Shown here one piece after another: positions 1 to 10,707 of a DNA stretch of 64,000 nucleotides. Positions within the stretch are counted from its first letter, which is position 1; each line of letters begins with the position of its first letter. This stretch comes from Gnetum montanum. Lineage: Eukaryota; Streptophyta; Gnetopsida; Gnetales; Gnetaceae. Under the pieces are notes generated by a model, which made no database searches, was not told where the DNA came from, and was given only the letters and a program-made list of their open reading frames with translations. Made by a program: the position numbers and the translations under genes. Location of the stretch: the NCBI GenBank assembly GCA_015680685.1, contig MNCI01009225.1, forward strand, positions 56,699 to 120,698, read 5' to 3'.

Positions 1-1
1 A

Positions 2-169
2 TCTAAAACCACTACTCCCCCTTCCTCTCCTTCAGCCAAAATTAACCCAACTTTAACTGTTAATACAAAAAACTCCTTTACAATTCTTTCCACTACTATG
101 ATGACTGACATCCCTAACCCCGATTCTTCTACTGCCCTGTCACTCATAACATCTAGAGCTTCTCCATGA
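2..169 (+). pseudogene. LINE ORF1, C-terminal tail only
   Basis: An open frame runs from the window edge to a TGA at 167-169. The last 55 codons are rich in Ser, Thr and Pro with no recognisable domain, as is usual for the tail after the zinc knuckle of plant LINE ORF1 proteins. The stop overlaps the ORF2 start as ATGA (166-169), the arrangement expected where ORF2 is translated by reinitiation. Assignment rests on position directly before ORF2 and the overlap, not on a domain. Confidence 0.55.
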
Positions 170-3100
170 ACCTCCTATCTTGGAATATCCGAGGCCTAAC
201 TGATAGGCTTCATCGCAAATGAGCTAGCAACTTCCTCTCTAATCTAAATCTCACTTTGGATTTCCTCCTTCTTCAAGAAATCAAGATCTCAACTGACCAA
301 TTATCTCTTTCAGCCCATTAGTTTCTTCCTCATTCTTCTGTTCTCGCTACTTCTCATGAGTGTGGCAAAGGTGGAGCAGCCATTCTTTTTCCAGCCTATT
401 GGAAATACAAACTCCTACAGCATGGGTCCGATTTAGGTCACAAAGTGGCCTGGGCTATTTTCTCCTCCTCACATGGTCCCTTTGGAGTTTGTTCTATTTA
501 TGCTCCCAATGACTCTACCGAATGGGCTTGATTGTGGCATGAACTCACTCATAGCCTCCCTTCTATTCCTTGGATTTTTTGTAGTGATTTTAACATGATG
601 GAATTCTCTCATGATAATCTTGGGGGTGTTTTCTCTCAACTTCCTCATCACGAATATCAGGCCTGGTCAAATTTTAAGAAACATTTCTATCTTTTGGATG
701 GCATCGCAGACACTGCTAGTGGCTCTCTAAACAGCTTCACTTGGAACAATCTTCGTAAGGGGTAGGCTCGCATTTATAGTCAGTTAGATAGATATTATTT
801 TTCCACTCTTTCTTTTTGGCATACCCTCTCTACTACTAAAGTCCACCAACACGCAACCTTATCTGATCACTTCTCCATTACTTTATCTATGCATATTCAT
901 AACGACCACCAACGACAAAATTATCATCTTTTTAGGTTACATAGTCAATGTTTCTCTTCTTCTCCTACCCAACAACTTCTTTCTTGCCTTTGGAACGCTA
1001 AACCTAGATCCTTAGGTCCAAGGGGTTGGATCCACTGGTGGCTTCGGACTACTAATAGAGTTAGGAATCTCGCCCATCATTATGGTAAGGAAGTCGCCTC
1101 TCGTTCTCGGCAAGAGTACTCCAACATATGCTCTACCATTGAGCACCTTACAACCAAACTAACTGATGATCCCTTCAATAGTCACCTACAAGGGAAGCTT
1201 ACCAGAGCCTGTATAGCCTTTCAACATTGGGAAGTATATAAGGCACAAGGTGCCTTGATTAAAAGCCAAATCACTTGGCTAAACATTCAAGATGAGCACT
1301 GTAAGGAATTATTTAAGTACCTTAACTAGTCCTCCCCTTCACCATCTTTAGATAAACTCTCCATAAATGGATCCATTATCACTGACCAAAATAGTCTTCT
1401 CTCTTACCTTAATGAATACTTTGAGGCCTTATTCACCACTACTCCTATGGATCATGCATCCTTCGCAGCTACCACTCTAAATTATCCTATATTGGTTAAT
1501 TCTTCTACGTTGACAATTTTAGAAGCTGATATTACTCCAACTGAGCTTTGACAGGCTTACTTTAACCTAAGCCCTGGGAAAGTCCTTGGTTATGATGATT
1601 TTCTTGTCAAATTTTTCCAAAATCATTGGGATTTGGTAGGTTCTGACCTCTTTCATGTTATCAAAGAGGCTACACTTACTGGTTCTTTGGGACCAATCTT
1701 AAACCAAGGTATTATTTGTCTTCTCCCTAAATCGGGAGATCCTACTTGTATCTCCAATTGGTGACCTATCACCTTACGTAATGTGGTTTACAAAATTTGG
1801 GCTAAATGTTTGGCTTTGCGATTAAAGAAAATCCTTGCTTGTATTATTTCCCCCTAGAAAACTAGCTTTGTCCGAGGAAGATACATATTAAATAATGTGG
1901 TGACTACTTGGGAAGGTCTTAAGTGGGTTGAGGACGAGGGTCAGGATATCCTCCTAATGAAGCTTGATTACGCTAAAGCCTATGATAATATTAAGTGGGA
2001 TTTCATTATTCAAACCATGACTAAATTGGGTTTTGGCCCTAAGTTCATTCATATGGTAGAATTCTTATTCTCATATTCTACTGCACAAATTGTGACTACC
2101 TTCGGCATCACTTCTCCCTTTTCTACTCATAGGTCTGTTAGGCAAGGTTGTCCTCTTGCTCCTTACCTCTTCATCATTGTTGCGAATTTTCTATGTCATC
2201 AAATCAACTTGGATATTCAAAACAATGTTTTATCTGGGGTTCATCTATCTTCTCCTCAACATCAGCTCCTCAATATGCATTTCGCTGATGACTCCTTTTT
2301 CCTTATTCAAAAGAATGTTGTTAATGTGCAACGTCTCTTGTCTCAAGTAAGCAATATTGCTCCCTCTCTGGATCTATGATAAATTGGCATAAATCTTCAG
2401 TATATAGGTTCACCAAAAATTACAACCATTTTTCCAATTATAGTTGGAAGCATACTCAAGATCATGAAATCATTAAGCTCTTTGGAATCCATTTTCGCTT
2501 TAGAGGCCCAACTTCAAAGCTATGGGACCAAGTACTCTCTTGAATTTAAAGGAAAATTGAAAAATGGAAAACCAAACCCCTCACCCTCGCCGGTAAGTAT
2601 CTCATCTGTAAGTCTATTTGTGCCTCTATCCATGTTTATTATTCGTCATGTTGGACCCCTTCCCATGCTTCTTATCAAAATCTTGAACGATTATTTCGAG
2701 ACTTCATGTGGTCATCTAAAGACTCCTAAAAAGGCTTTCATCATGTTGCCTGTAATATAGTAACTCTTCCTAAGAACAAAGGTGGATTGGGCCTTTTGAA
2801 CTCCTTTAAGCAAGGTCTCACCCTTGTGGCTAAGTGGTTGGTTCAGCACCTAGATGCCCCCAATATTATTGAGAATCTTCTTCAATTAAGGCTTCGACAA
2901 GCATTCCCTAAGAATAAGTCCATCTGGAAGGGTATCCACCTTGTTAATTGGATCCTTTCTCCTCATGACATTATCATTCTTGGAACACATGTTTTCAAAA
3001 GCATTTGGAAAGCTTGGCAGGTCTTACATTATCATGTGAATTGGAATAATGTTCATATCAATCCTACTCTCCTTTCTAAGATTTTCCCTTGGTGGCTACC

Positions 3101-4034
3101 CTTATTGCCTGCTCCTCTAGCCACCTCAAATGCTAGGATAGCCACCATTTGGTTTCAAAAGGGAGTTGTTTCCCTTAGATGTCTTCATCTCACCAATCAG
3201 TGGATTACTTGGGATATGTTTGAAAACTTATATGGGGCTTCTAGAACTATGCACCACTACCTTGACAGACTTTATCACTTCATTCATCAACACTTGCATT
3301 TGGATGCTTCGATTCCTAGTCTCTTCCATGGTCTTCAGTGGACTAATGGATCAAACCTTCTACCCTATAAACCACATGTGCCCTTTCAGTTGTTGCATGA
3401 TTCCTCTATGATTATTAATCATTGCAATAGATCATGGAACAAAGAAGAGTCTAAATAGTTTTGGCTCTCCCTCTTCTCACGAGTGTGGAGCCTTCTAACT
3501 CTTCCAAAAATTAAACAATTTCTTTGGTGCCTCCTTCATCAAGGCCTACCTATCAGCAAACGTTGTGAATACCTTGGGATTCCAAATTCTAATTGGCCTC
3601 TCTGTGAAGGTCTTGATGATTTTGTCCACGTTTTTTGGCATTGCCCCTTTGCTCAGTCTTCATGGGAGTGGGTCTCTAAAGTTTTCCCTTTGTGCAAGTT
3701 TTCCCTTGAGGATATCTTGTTCGGCTTTCTGGCCACTCCATTTGCTAACCTTCAGTTTCTTTGGGAAGTTATTAGGCCACTCATTCTTTACTATATATGG
3801 AAGCATAGATGCACTTCCCTTTTCCAAAACACTGATGCATCTAACTCTAACCATTTATCTATTATGGAAAAATTTCAAATTCTTCGCCATGTGCATTTCC
3901 AAATTATATCTAACACTTCTAAGTTAAATTTGGATACTAATCAATTATTTTATTGTTTGCAGCCTTGGAGCAGTTACACCAATTCATGCACTCTTCCTCA
4001 TCTCGATCTGCTACATCAGAGTGTCTCATCATAA
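166..4034 (+). pseudogene. LINE ORF2: AP-like endonuclease, reverse transcriptase, zf-RVT
   Basis: In family terms this protein nicks target DNA and reverse-transcribes the LINE RNA. The endonuclease starts at the ATG at 166 with NLLSWNIRGL; QEIK (about 275-290), GKGGAAILF and CSDFNMMEF (about 580-605) follow. Reverse transcriptase motifs include LLMKLDYAKAYDNIKWDF (about 1950-2000), RQGCPLAPYLF (about 2140-2175) and the catalytic F-A-D-D at about 2280-2292. The C-terminal zf-RVT region (about 3480-3680) reads FLWCLLHQGLPISKRC, then LCEG...HVFWHCPF; the first zinc Cys is replaced by Trp. The frame is cut by stops (for example near 220, 529, 763, 1549, 1761, 1855) and by frame shifts near 2380 and 2760. 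Several stops sit where the family has Arg CGA or Gln CAG, pointing to C-to-T decay. Confidence 0.9.
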
Positions 4035-4268
4035 TTTTGAGCATTTTTAGCTCTCTATAGTTCCCTTGGTTTTATTAACTCATAGTTCCTAGTGACTCCT
4101 AGCATGAGGTTGCTCTTTGGAATGTACTCCCACATCATGTGAAGGTTTATGTTTCAATATGTTTTCCTTCAACATCTGCATTTGACATTGTTCTTCTCCC
4201 TATTTAACCATCAATGTTGATCATGTACTTAATCTCATTTAATTAATAAAATTCTCTTTTTGGGGTCC

Positions 4269-4269
4269 N
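4269..4269. other. Single N: assembly join between LINE end and unrelated LINE-B sequence
   Basis: One undetermined base separates the 3' end of the first LINE from a different sequence (LINE-B flank). Unlike the Ns at 5206, 6003, 6208 and 20118 it is not flanked by an obvious direct duplicate, so true adjacency of the two sides is uncertain. Confidence 0.7.
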
Positions 4270-5318
4270 TCTTGAAAGATGTCATGAGAAGCTTGAACAA
4301 ATTTTACTAACACTAGCTAAGAAAGTTGTACATTCATAACAACAAGGTACTTAGAAGACTTGGTTTGGTGAGGATTATGTGATGGCTAGATAGAATATTA
4401 AGAATGTAAATAAGATTCATAGAAAAAGTTTAATTAAGGCATATAAAAGCATGATTAGAACCTAGATAGTTTTGGTAATGTTTTCATCATAAAGCATCTT
4501 CATCATTTAAGATATTTACTCATTTTTTAACAAGCTATTTATAAGAGGGGATGATAACTTTACTATTATTGTATAGTAAGCACCTCTCCAATTTACTTTT
4601 GAGGAAGTCATAGAGGGTATTAAAAAGTTAGCATCTAGCAAAGTTATAGATCTAGATGGTTTATATACAGAATTATTAAAGTGGGTAGGATCTACTGTTC
4701 ATAGAAAAATTTGATATAAATTAAATTCAGCAATGGAGCAAGGATTAAATCAACATTGGAAAACTAGTAAAGTTATCATCTTATATAAAAAGGGAGGTAA
4801 AAATAATTTAAAAAATTATTGAATGATCGTTGTAAATAATATTCTTGCTTAATTATTGGCCACTTTGCCAGAAAAGAGAATAAGTTCTTGGGCTAAAAGT
4901 AACTAGGTCAAGACATGGTGTCAAGTAGGTTTTAGATAAAATCACTATACTATTGATCACTTAGTTACTCTTAGACACTACATAGAGTTTACAAAATTGC
5001 CTAATAAAAAATTTATTGTTTTATAGATTTTCCAAAAGCATATGATTTAGTGATTTGTACAAAACTATGGTTACATTTGCATAAAATTAGCCTCCCTTTA
5101 AATTTCAATGTAATAACTTAAAGATTGTATGAGGAAGTGATTATTAAAATTATAGATCATAATTCAAAGAAAAAATTTCAATTCTAAGAAAAATTGAAGT
5201 TAAACNCCATAATTCAAAGAAAAAATTTCAATTCTAAGAAAAATTGAAGTTAAACAAGGTTATCCACTTTCTCCAACTCTCTTTGGTACGTTTATTAATG
5301 AAATGTAGGAATGGCTAT
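4270..5318 (+). mobile_element. LINE-B copy 1, reverse-transcriptase part (5' half)
   Basis: From about 4590 conceptual translation gives LINE reverse-transcriptase landmarks, such as FEEVIEGIKKLASSK...DLDGL and, near 4775-4800, KVIILYKKGG followed by a NLKNY-like stretch. From about 4472 (AACCTAGATAGTTTT) onward it is closely similar to 20177-21060, so this is one of two copies in the window. Many stops make it a pseudogene. It is interrupted at 5318 by the Athila-like element and resumes at 15472. 4270-4471 has no recognised feature. Confidence 0.75.
5158..5255. other. N at 5206 flanked by a 48-bp direct duplicate (assembly artefact)
   Basis: The 48 bases 5158-5205 are repeated at 5208-5255 on the other side of the N at 5206. 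The second LINE-B copy (about 20870-20925) has this stretch once. The likely explanation is two overlapping contig ends placed end to end without merging. Confidence 0.85.
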
Positions 5319-6274
5319 TGATAAACCATGATTTGTCAAGCTTCGATATCAGACCTGTGATATTCGATCCACGATATCGGGTATGCGATATCATGGCCTG
5401 GCTAATGATATTAGATACATGATATCATGGTTCTTGTGTAAGCCTATAAATACCACATTTGGGCACATAAGAAAGAAGTAAGTTTTAGAGAGTCAGTAGG
5501 TGTAAGTGTAGAGTCTTTTTGTTCATTTTTAGTTCATCTCAACCCTTTTCCTAGTGCATGCCCGAAGCATGATGATTGTAATTGTACGAAACCTTTATTT
5601 GAGTGTGACATACTTAGACACGCACATGACTGGCAATAAAGATTGAGATTACTTCATCATTGCAACATTCACAAAGTTTTAATTACTTAACTATTATTGT
5701 TATTTATTATTTTCTTAATTAATATTTCTTACCCTTCATTTACTATCCCTGTTATTAAACACGGAATGAGTACAACTTAATCACTAGCATTTAAGTGTGA
5801 TTACTTGGTATCCTAGTAGTGTATCTAGGAGTGCTCAAGTAATATACACTTGGTAATCCTAGAGGTGGTACATAAGGTCCAATATGTGTACAAATGATTA
5901 AGGATGGATGCTCATCACACTTAGGCTAGGTTAGATTTTTTTCTCTTCCTTTCTTAGCCTAAAACAAAGTTATTTTCCATTGCATCTAGGAGTAGCACTA
6001 GTNCTCTTAGCCTAAAACAAAGTTATTTTCCATTGCATCTAGGAGTAGCACTAGTTTAGGACCACATCATACACCTCACTCTAGACTAAACCATACGTGA
6101 CAAAGCAAATACTAGNTTAGCCTATTTGCGGAGTTTGACTGAATCATGCATGAACTCTCATATTCGTATGGTTGAGTGTAGGGGTACCTCGCCGCTCATC
6201 ATTGGCANTGACTGAATCATGCATGAACTCTCATATTCGTATGGTTGAGTGTAGGGGTACCTCACCACTCATCA
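5319..6274 (+). repeat. 5' LTR (family A, GATATC-rich U3) of the 5319 element
   Basis: It begins TGATAAACCATG and ends CACTCATCA. It aligns with the LTR at 14588-15471. The first 130 bp hold several GATATC palindromes. Length is distorted by assembly: the Ns at 6003 and 6208 are flanked by duplicates, and the N at 6116 replaces about 60 bp that are present in the 3' LTR. The U5 end GGGGTACCTC[AG]CCACTCATCA is shared by all Athila-like LTRs in this window. Confidence 0.85.
5445..5452 (+). promoter_or_regulatory. TATA box of the 5' LTR
   Basis: TATAAATA lies about 125 bp into the LTR directly after the GATATC motif block, where a U3 promoter is expected. The same octamer is at 14715-14722 in the 3' LTR. 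A candidate polyadenylation signal AATAAA follows at 5635-5640, giving a plausible U3/R/U5 order. Confidence 0.6.
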
Positions 6275-6280
6275 TTGGCA
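5952..6280. other. Three assembly joins (N at 6003, 6116, 6208) inside the 5' LTR
   Basis: At 6003, bases 5952-6002 recur at 6005-6055. At 6208, bases 6136-6207 recur at 6209-6280 with very few differences, so the LTR end and the start of the primer site appear twice. At 6116 there is no duplicate; instead about 60 bp present in the partner LTR (about 15331-15392) are missing. All three look like short-read contig joins. Confidence 0.85.
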
Positions 6281-6293
6281 CCATTGCCAAGGA
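6276..6293 (+). promoter_or_regulatory. Primer-binding site, tRNA-Asp-like
   Basis: TGGCACCATTGCCAAGGA lies one base after the LTR end. From general knowledge, Athila-type elements use the 3' end of tRNA-Asp, and this site matches it except for G-to-A changes at CpG-type positions. The other Athila-like elements here have related sites (about 38546-38563 minus, 41186-41202 minus, 62276-62293 plus). Confidence 0.7.
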
Positions 6294-6407
6294 TAGTGTT
6301 AGTTATCTAGATTATTTACATCATCCAAGATCACTATAATGAAGCATTAACGTTAAATCTTTTAGAAAAGAGATTAATTTCAAATAAGTCACACACAATT
6401 TGTAATA

Positions 6408-8620
6408 ATGTCTCCATCACAACTAGTGAGGCAATTCATTGGAGAACCAACAAATTATATGATGATGAAGATGAAGTTTGAAGTACTCAACCTTATGCAT
6501 GGACTCCCTATGATCATGAACACCCCAATGGTATTCAAGAACTCTCGTCATCCAACTTTGACACCTCTAGTGAGGATGGGACATCCCATAGAATGAGGGA
6601 GCCTATAAGGCATGGGACCTTCTCAATAATTAACAAGAATTTATCTGGGGATGATTGGAAGACTTACAAAAGTCATGACAAGTTTTTCAATTCTTTCTCT
6701 TCCTCTACCCCTTCAACATCAAGTCATGACATGGATGACCATCTTTCAAGGGATCAACGTAGAACTAAAAATCAAGCTCGTAGGAAAAATAGAGAACGCC
6801 AACATGAACAAGAACAACATTGTTCCAACTCATAAATTCATAGCCTACCTAGTGATGATGAACCCTTTCTAGCTACTAAGAGCCTAATGTATATACAAGA
6901 GGCTATTCAAATATCCTACATGCACCGCAAAGAAAGCTATCTACCCAGGCTTGATTTAAACAACTTTCCCAAGTTTTTAGGAGGCTATGATTTAGATCCG
7001 CAACAATATTTACAATCCTTCTATGATGCCTATGCATGGAACAATATTGATAATGGGTGGAAAAAACTTAAGCTCTTTCCTATGACACTCATTGTCCAAG
7101 CAAAAGTATGGTATAGATCCTTAAAATCAAAATTAATTCGTAAATGGCCAACAATGGTAGAACTCTTTACTAAACGATATCAAACCTATGCCAGAGTGTC
7201 AACCTTGAGGAGCCAAATCCAAGAATGGAAACAAGAGCAATATGAAACCTTGGACATGGCCTCAGAAAGATACTATTCTTTGTTAAACAAATGCCTAGGC
7301 CATGGGTTCTCTAAGGAGAGGCTAATGTATCACATCATGGATGGACTTCATAATGAAACAAGGGAGACTCTAGGGATGTATGCCCTAGGTCAACTATATG
7401 AGCTACAGACCCACCAACTCCAAGAGCTTATCAAACGGGTAGCAAAAGAAGAAGGAGAAATAGCTAAATGAAAGAATATTGAAAGCTCTCAATGGGATCA
7501 AAATCTTGGATTAGCAAAGGTCCATAATCATGAAGAGGAGAAATCAACTCACCTCAAGGATGTGGAATTATCTTTTCCAATACTAAAATCACTAGATGAA
7601 ATTGAGGCAAAGATCAATAAGATGATGGAATGGATGCATGAAAAATGTAGAGAATATGCCAACACTATTAGAGGTAGAACCATGACAAACCAAGAAGCAA
7701 AACAGAAAACCCTTAGATAATCAGAAAGAAGGGTTGAAGAGAATAAGAACTCAACTATTAATTATACATATCAATGTAACATTTGCCTATACGATCACCC
7801 CAAAGGTCAATGCCCAATCCTATCACATTTACACGAGCATTGGGAAAGAATGTTACATCCAGAGTTCATATAAAAATACTATGTTCAATCATAGTGGCAA
7901 AAATCCGAGTCATGGCGGAGGCCACCCTCAAATTGGTCACACCCTTCATATCATCTGAATCCAAGTGCTTATCAAGTTTAGCATTTTGTTTCCCCAACTA
8001 GGTCAACATCCTCTATCTTGCCACATTATTATCATTCTTTTAAGTACTATCAACCCATGATCTCTCCAACAAAATCACCAGCTCATGTGCCTTACACTTC
8101 TTCTCAAATTCAATATTCTCATCCTTCATTTCCTTCTACATCGCCACCAATAGTACCATAAGGGTTTGCATCACAGCATCAACCCATGAACATTACTTGT
8201 GTTGCTACTATCAATAGTAGTGAAAACCATCAACAACATCAAAGGCATCCCTTCTTTATATGTGACTGTAGAAAGGGACAGCATAGTTCCAAGATCACTG
8301 CATCCTCTAACTCAACACAAGTTCAACACTATGGTGCATCCTTCTCCTTGAACTCAATGCCTCATGTTACCTTATCCAAGCCACCAATCAACACTCCAAC
8401 AACTATATGGCCCAATGAATATAGCCACGCAGGAAGACATATCAATCCTTGCATACCATCTTACAATCAAGGGTGCTATAGTGGGTCAACTTTGTATCAA
8501 TTAAACTCATCTTCTAACTTGCCCCACTATGTTCACTTTAATATATTGTGTGCACCCCAATTTGGGTACATTGCAACCACAACATCAAAAGACACCTAGT
8601 GGTTTGCATATGATCAAGTC
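6408..8620 (+). pseudogene. Athila-type gag (capsid) of the 5319 element
   Basis: Gag builds the virus-like particle. The region opens with an ATG at 6408 and changes frame near 6593. An uninterrupted capsid block at 6887-7471 (194 codons) contains LDLNNFPKFLGGYDLDPQQY, AKVWYRSLKSKLIRKW, LMYHIMDGLHNETRE and ends RVAKEEGE, the retrotransposon gag fold also seen in E1, E2 and the 62.4 kb element. About 7771-7815 encodes CNICLYDHPKGQC, a C-x2-C-x3-H-x4-C knuckle that recurs in the other gags. The remainder (about 7820-8620) is rich in Ser, Thr, Pro, Gln and Tyr and broken by stops. There is no fused protease. Confidence 0.85.
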
Positions 8621-10707
8621 TCAATATTCCCAAAATGCTTGGATCCAAACCTTCCATTTATTAATTATTGCCATGATCAAAAGTTTAGTTATGGGGATAT
8701 CCTCCCTTCTAACAAGAAAAATTAATAAATATTTTTTCTTTTCTTTAATTTTACAATTTTTCATTTTTCAATTTATTATTTTATCTTTTTATCTTTTTAT
8801 GAGTAATCTCATCTATGAATAAAGCACTCATGTGACTCGTTGGTTGAGATGTTGTTCTTTGCTATGAAGTCTTAAGTAACTAATTATTTGGACAGTGAGC
8901 CCATCACATCCATTCAACCATTCTATTAATAAGAGGCTCTACTCTAGGTACAATGATATTCTTGACATCATTAAAACTTAAAGTAATTTTGTGCTCATTA
9001 TTCCCAAAGTGAAGAAGGATGGACCAAGAGGGAATGGCCAAGGTGTGACATCAAGGGGACTTGTGGATTCTCTTTGGTGACATCTGTAGGAGTTACCATG
9101 TAGCCTAGGTGTACTAAGATCCTTGTAGATCTAACAAAAAATGGCAGTGAGAGTAATAAAGGCACTCACTCAAGAAAACCAATGCTATTCTAGGGGGTCC
9201 CACTAGAAAGACATGCATCCATGCTTGAAGGTAGGTGGCTTCTCTGGATTAAGCATTCAAAAAAATGAGAAAAAGGAAAAAAAAAGAGCAAGAATAGTGT
9301 GCCAAAGTGGCCACACAAAAAGAAAAAGAAAAGATCAAGATCAAAGTGCCACAAAGTAATTCTGAATCACTCCTTCCTTGAACCAAATGGCAAGTGATCG
9401 TACACCTTGTTGTCATGGTACTCTTATGGTTGTCCATCATGGGATGAAACAATGTGATGTCACTAATCGGAAGAATGGAATTGATATTGATTTTGGAGTG
9501 ATGAGTTAATGACAAATTAATCATACCCTACACTCAAGATTCATTGTGCCCTGGGTCAATTACCTCATGACCTAATCTCTACAATCCCTTCTATGATTCA
9601 CCTAATCTCATTGTTAATAAATTTGTGACTCGTGTCTTGTATCACATAGAATTCATACCTCATTACGGTGGTATCTACATGTGTGTGTTTGTGGGATTGG
9701 TGTGGATTACATTTCATCCTTCTAGTGCCTACGGACATTTTCAGGGTGGTTACATAAGGGCATCATAGGTAGGAACCTGCTTTGGGGAGGACCCACTTGC
9801 ATAACCTTTATAATTTACACTCGTTGCACATCACCATCACATAATTTTATACCTTCCAAGTACTACATTGCCAAGGTTATTCTTTCCTTTATCATCCTTC
9901 TAAGTTCAAACGTTCCTATGCACCATAACATGTCCTTTTTCCTCATTCTATTCATGCATTTCATTATTAGATTCTATCCAATTATCCTTTTTGTGCCTCC
10001 TAGTCTATTCAGTGTTACCCTAGACTTTTCCAATTAACCTCAAATCCTTCATTTTTGGCCTTGGAAATTTAGAAATTCATTAATTTTACTAAGTACCCTA
10101 TTTTCAATAGGCCTCGATATCAGATACCCGATATCAGGTCCAATGCGATATCAGGTCCACGCTATCGAGTACGTGATATCGTGTCCATAAAAACTATATA
10201 TATGGACCCCCCTACACATGTCAACATCATTTTACACTATTCATGTGAGGGCAGTTGTTCAAATTTTCTTCCACAAACTTGCTAGCTTGTGCACCTATCG
10301 TTCAAACATCCATAACTTGCTCGTTAATGCTCTGATTCCCATTCCAATTGAACTTGTCTGAACCCAGAGTGTTCAGCTTAGTTGTGGGGGAAGGGTACAC
10401 TCCAAGTTGTGCATAATTTTTTCAAAATTTTTCATTGCTTGAACGATATCATAAATGGTAAATGACCATAGAAATTGTTAAACATGTTGCCAAATCAATT
10501 TTCTCTCTTCACTCATACCATGAGAATTAATTTTTGGAGCCACCTAATTAAAGTGGGCCTAATATCAAAACTTTTAGGGAACATTTTCATAAAATTTCGT
10601 AACTTTGGATCACATGAAACAAAAAAAAATCATTAAAGGCAAGAAGAAAGGGTATAAGTCACATTTTGTAAATAACCTTACTAATAGTTAACCTTGTGTG
10701 GTTGCAG
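8621..10707 (+). other. Pol-less stretch between gag and ORF3
   Basis: E1 and E2 have protease, reverse transcriptase, RNase H and integrase downstream of gag, but no such motif is readable here in any frame. A block at about 10110-10200 carries four GATATC-type motifs followed by TATATATA at about 10195, resembling the U3 of family A LTRs, so a remnant LTR may be buried here; no clear ends were found. Just before 10708 the sequence ends in a pyrimidine/AG context (GTGTGGTTGCAG). Confidence 0.5.

Larger units (their letters stand above)
1..4268 (+). mobile_element. L1-type LINE (non-LTR retrotransposon), left end outside window
   Basis: The element enters from the left edge with the last part of ORF1, continues with a complete but decayed ORF2 (166-4034), and ends in a short AT-rich 3' region (about 4035-4268) that finishes in an ATTAATAAAATT stretch just before an N at 4269. 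The order endonuclease, reverse transcriptase and C-terminal zinc knuckle is that of plant L1-clade LINEs. No target-site duplication can be tested because the left end is missing and the right end abuts a gap character. The copy is dead: many in-frame stops and several frame changes. Confidence 0.9.

Noticed and set aside
8529-8822. 97-codon frame with hydrophobic end after gag of the 5319 element
   Set aside because: It overlaps the end of gag in another frame and then follows T-rich sequence; nothing supports a protein.
9249-9524. 91-codon minus-strand ORF
   Set aside because: Low-complexity Phe/Leu/Ser frame opposite an A-rich tract, no homologue in the other elements.
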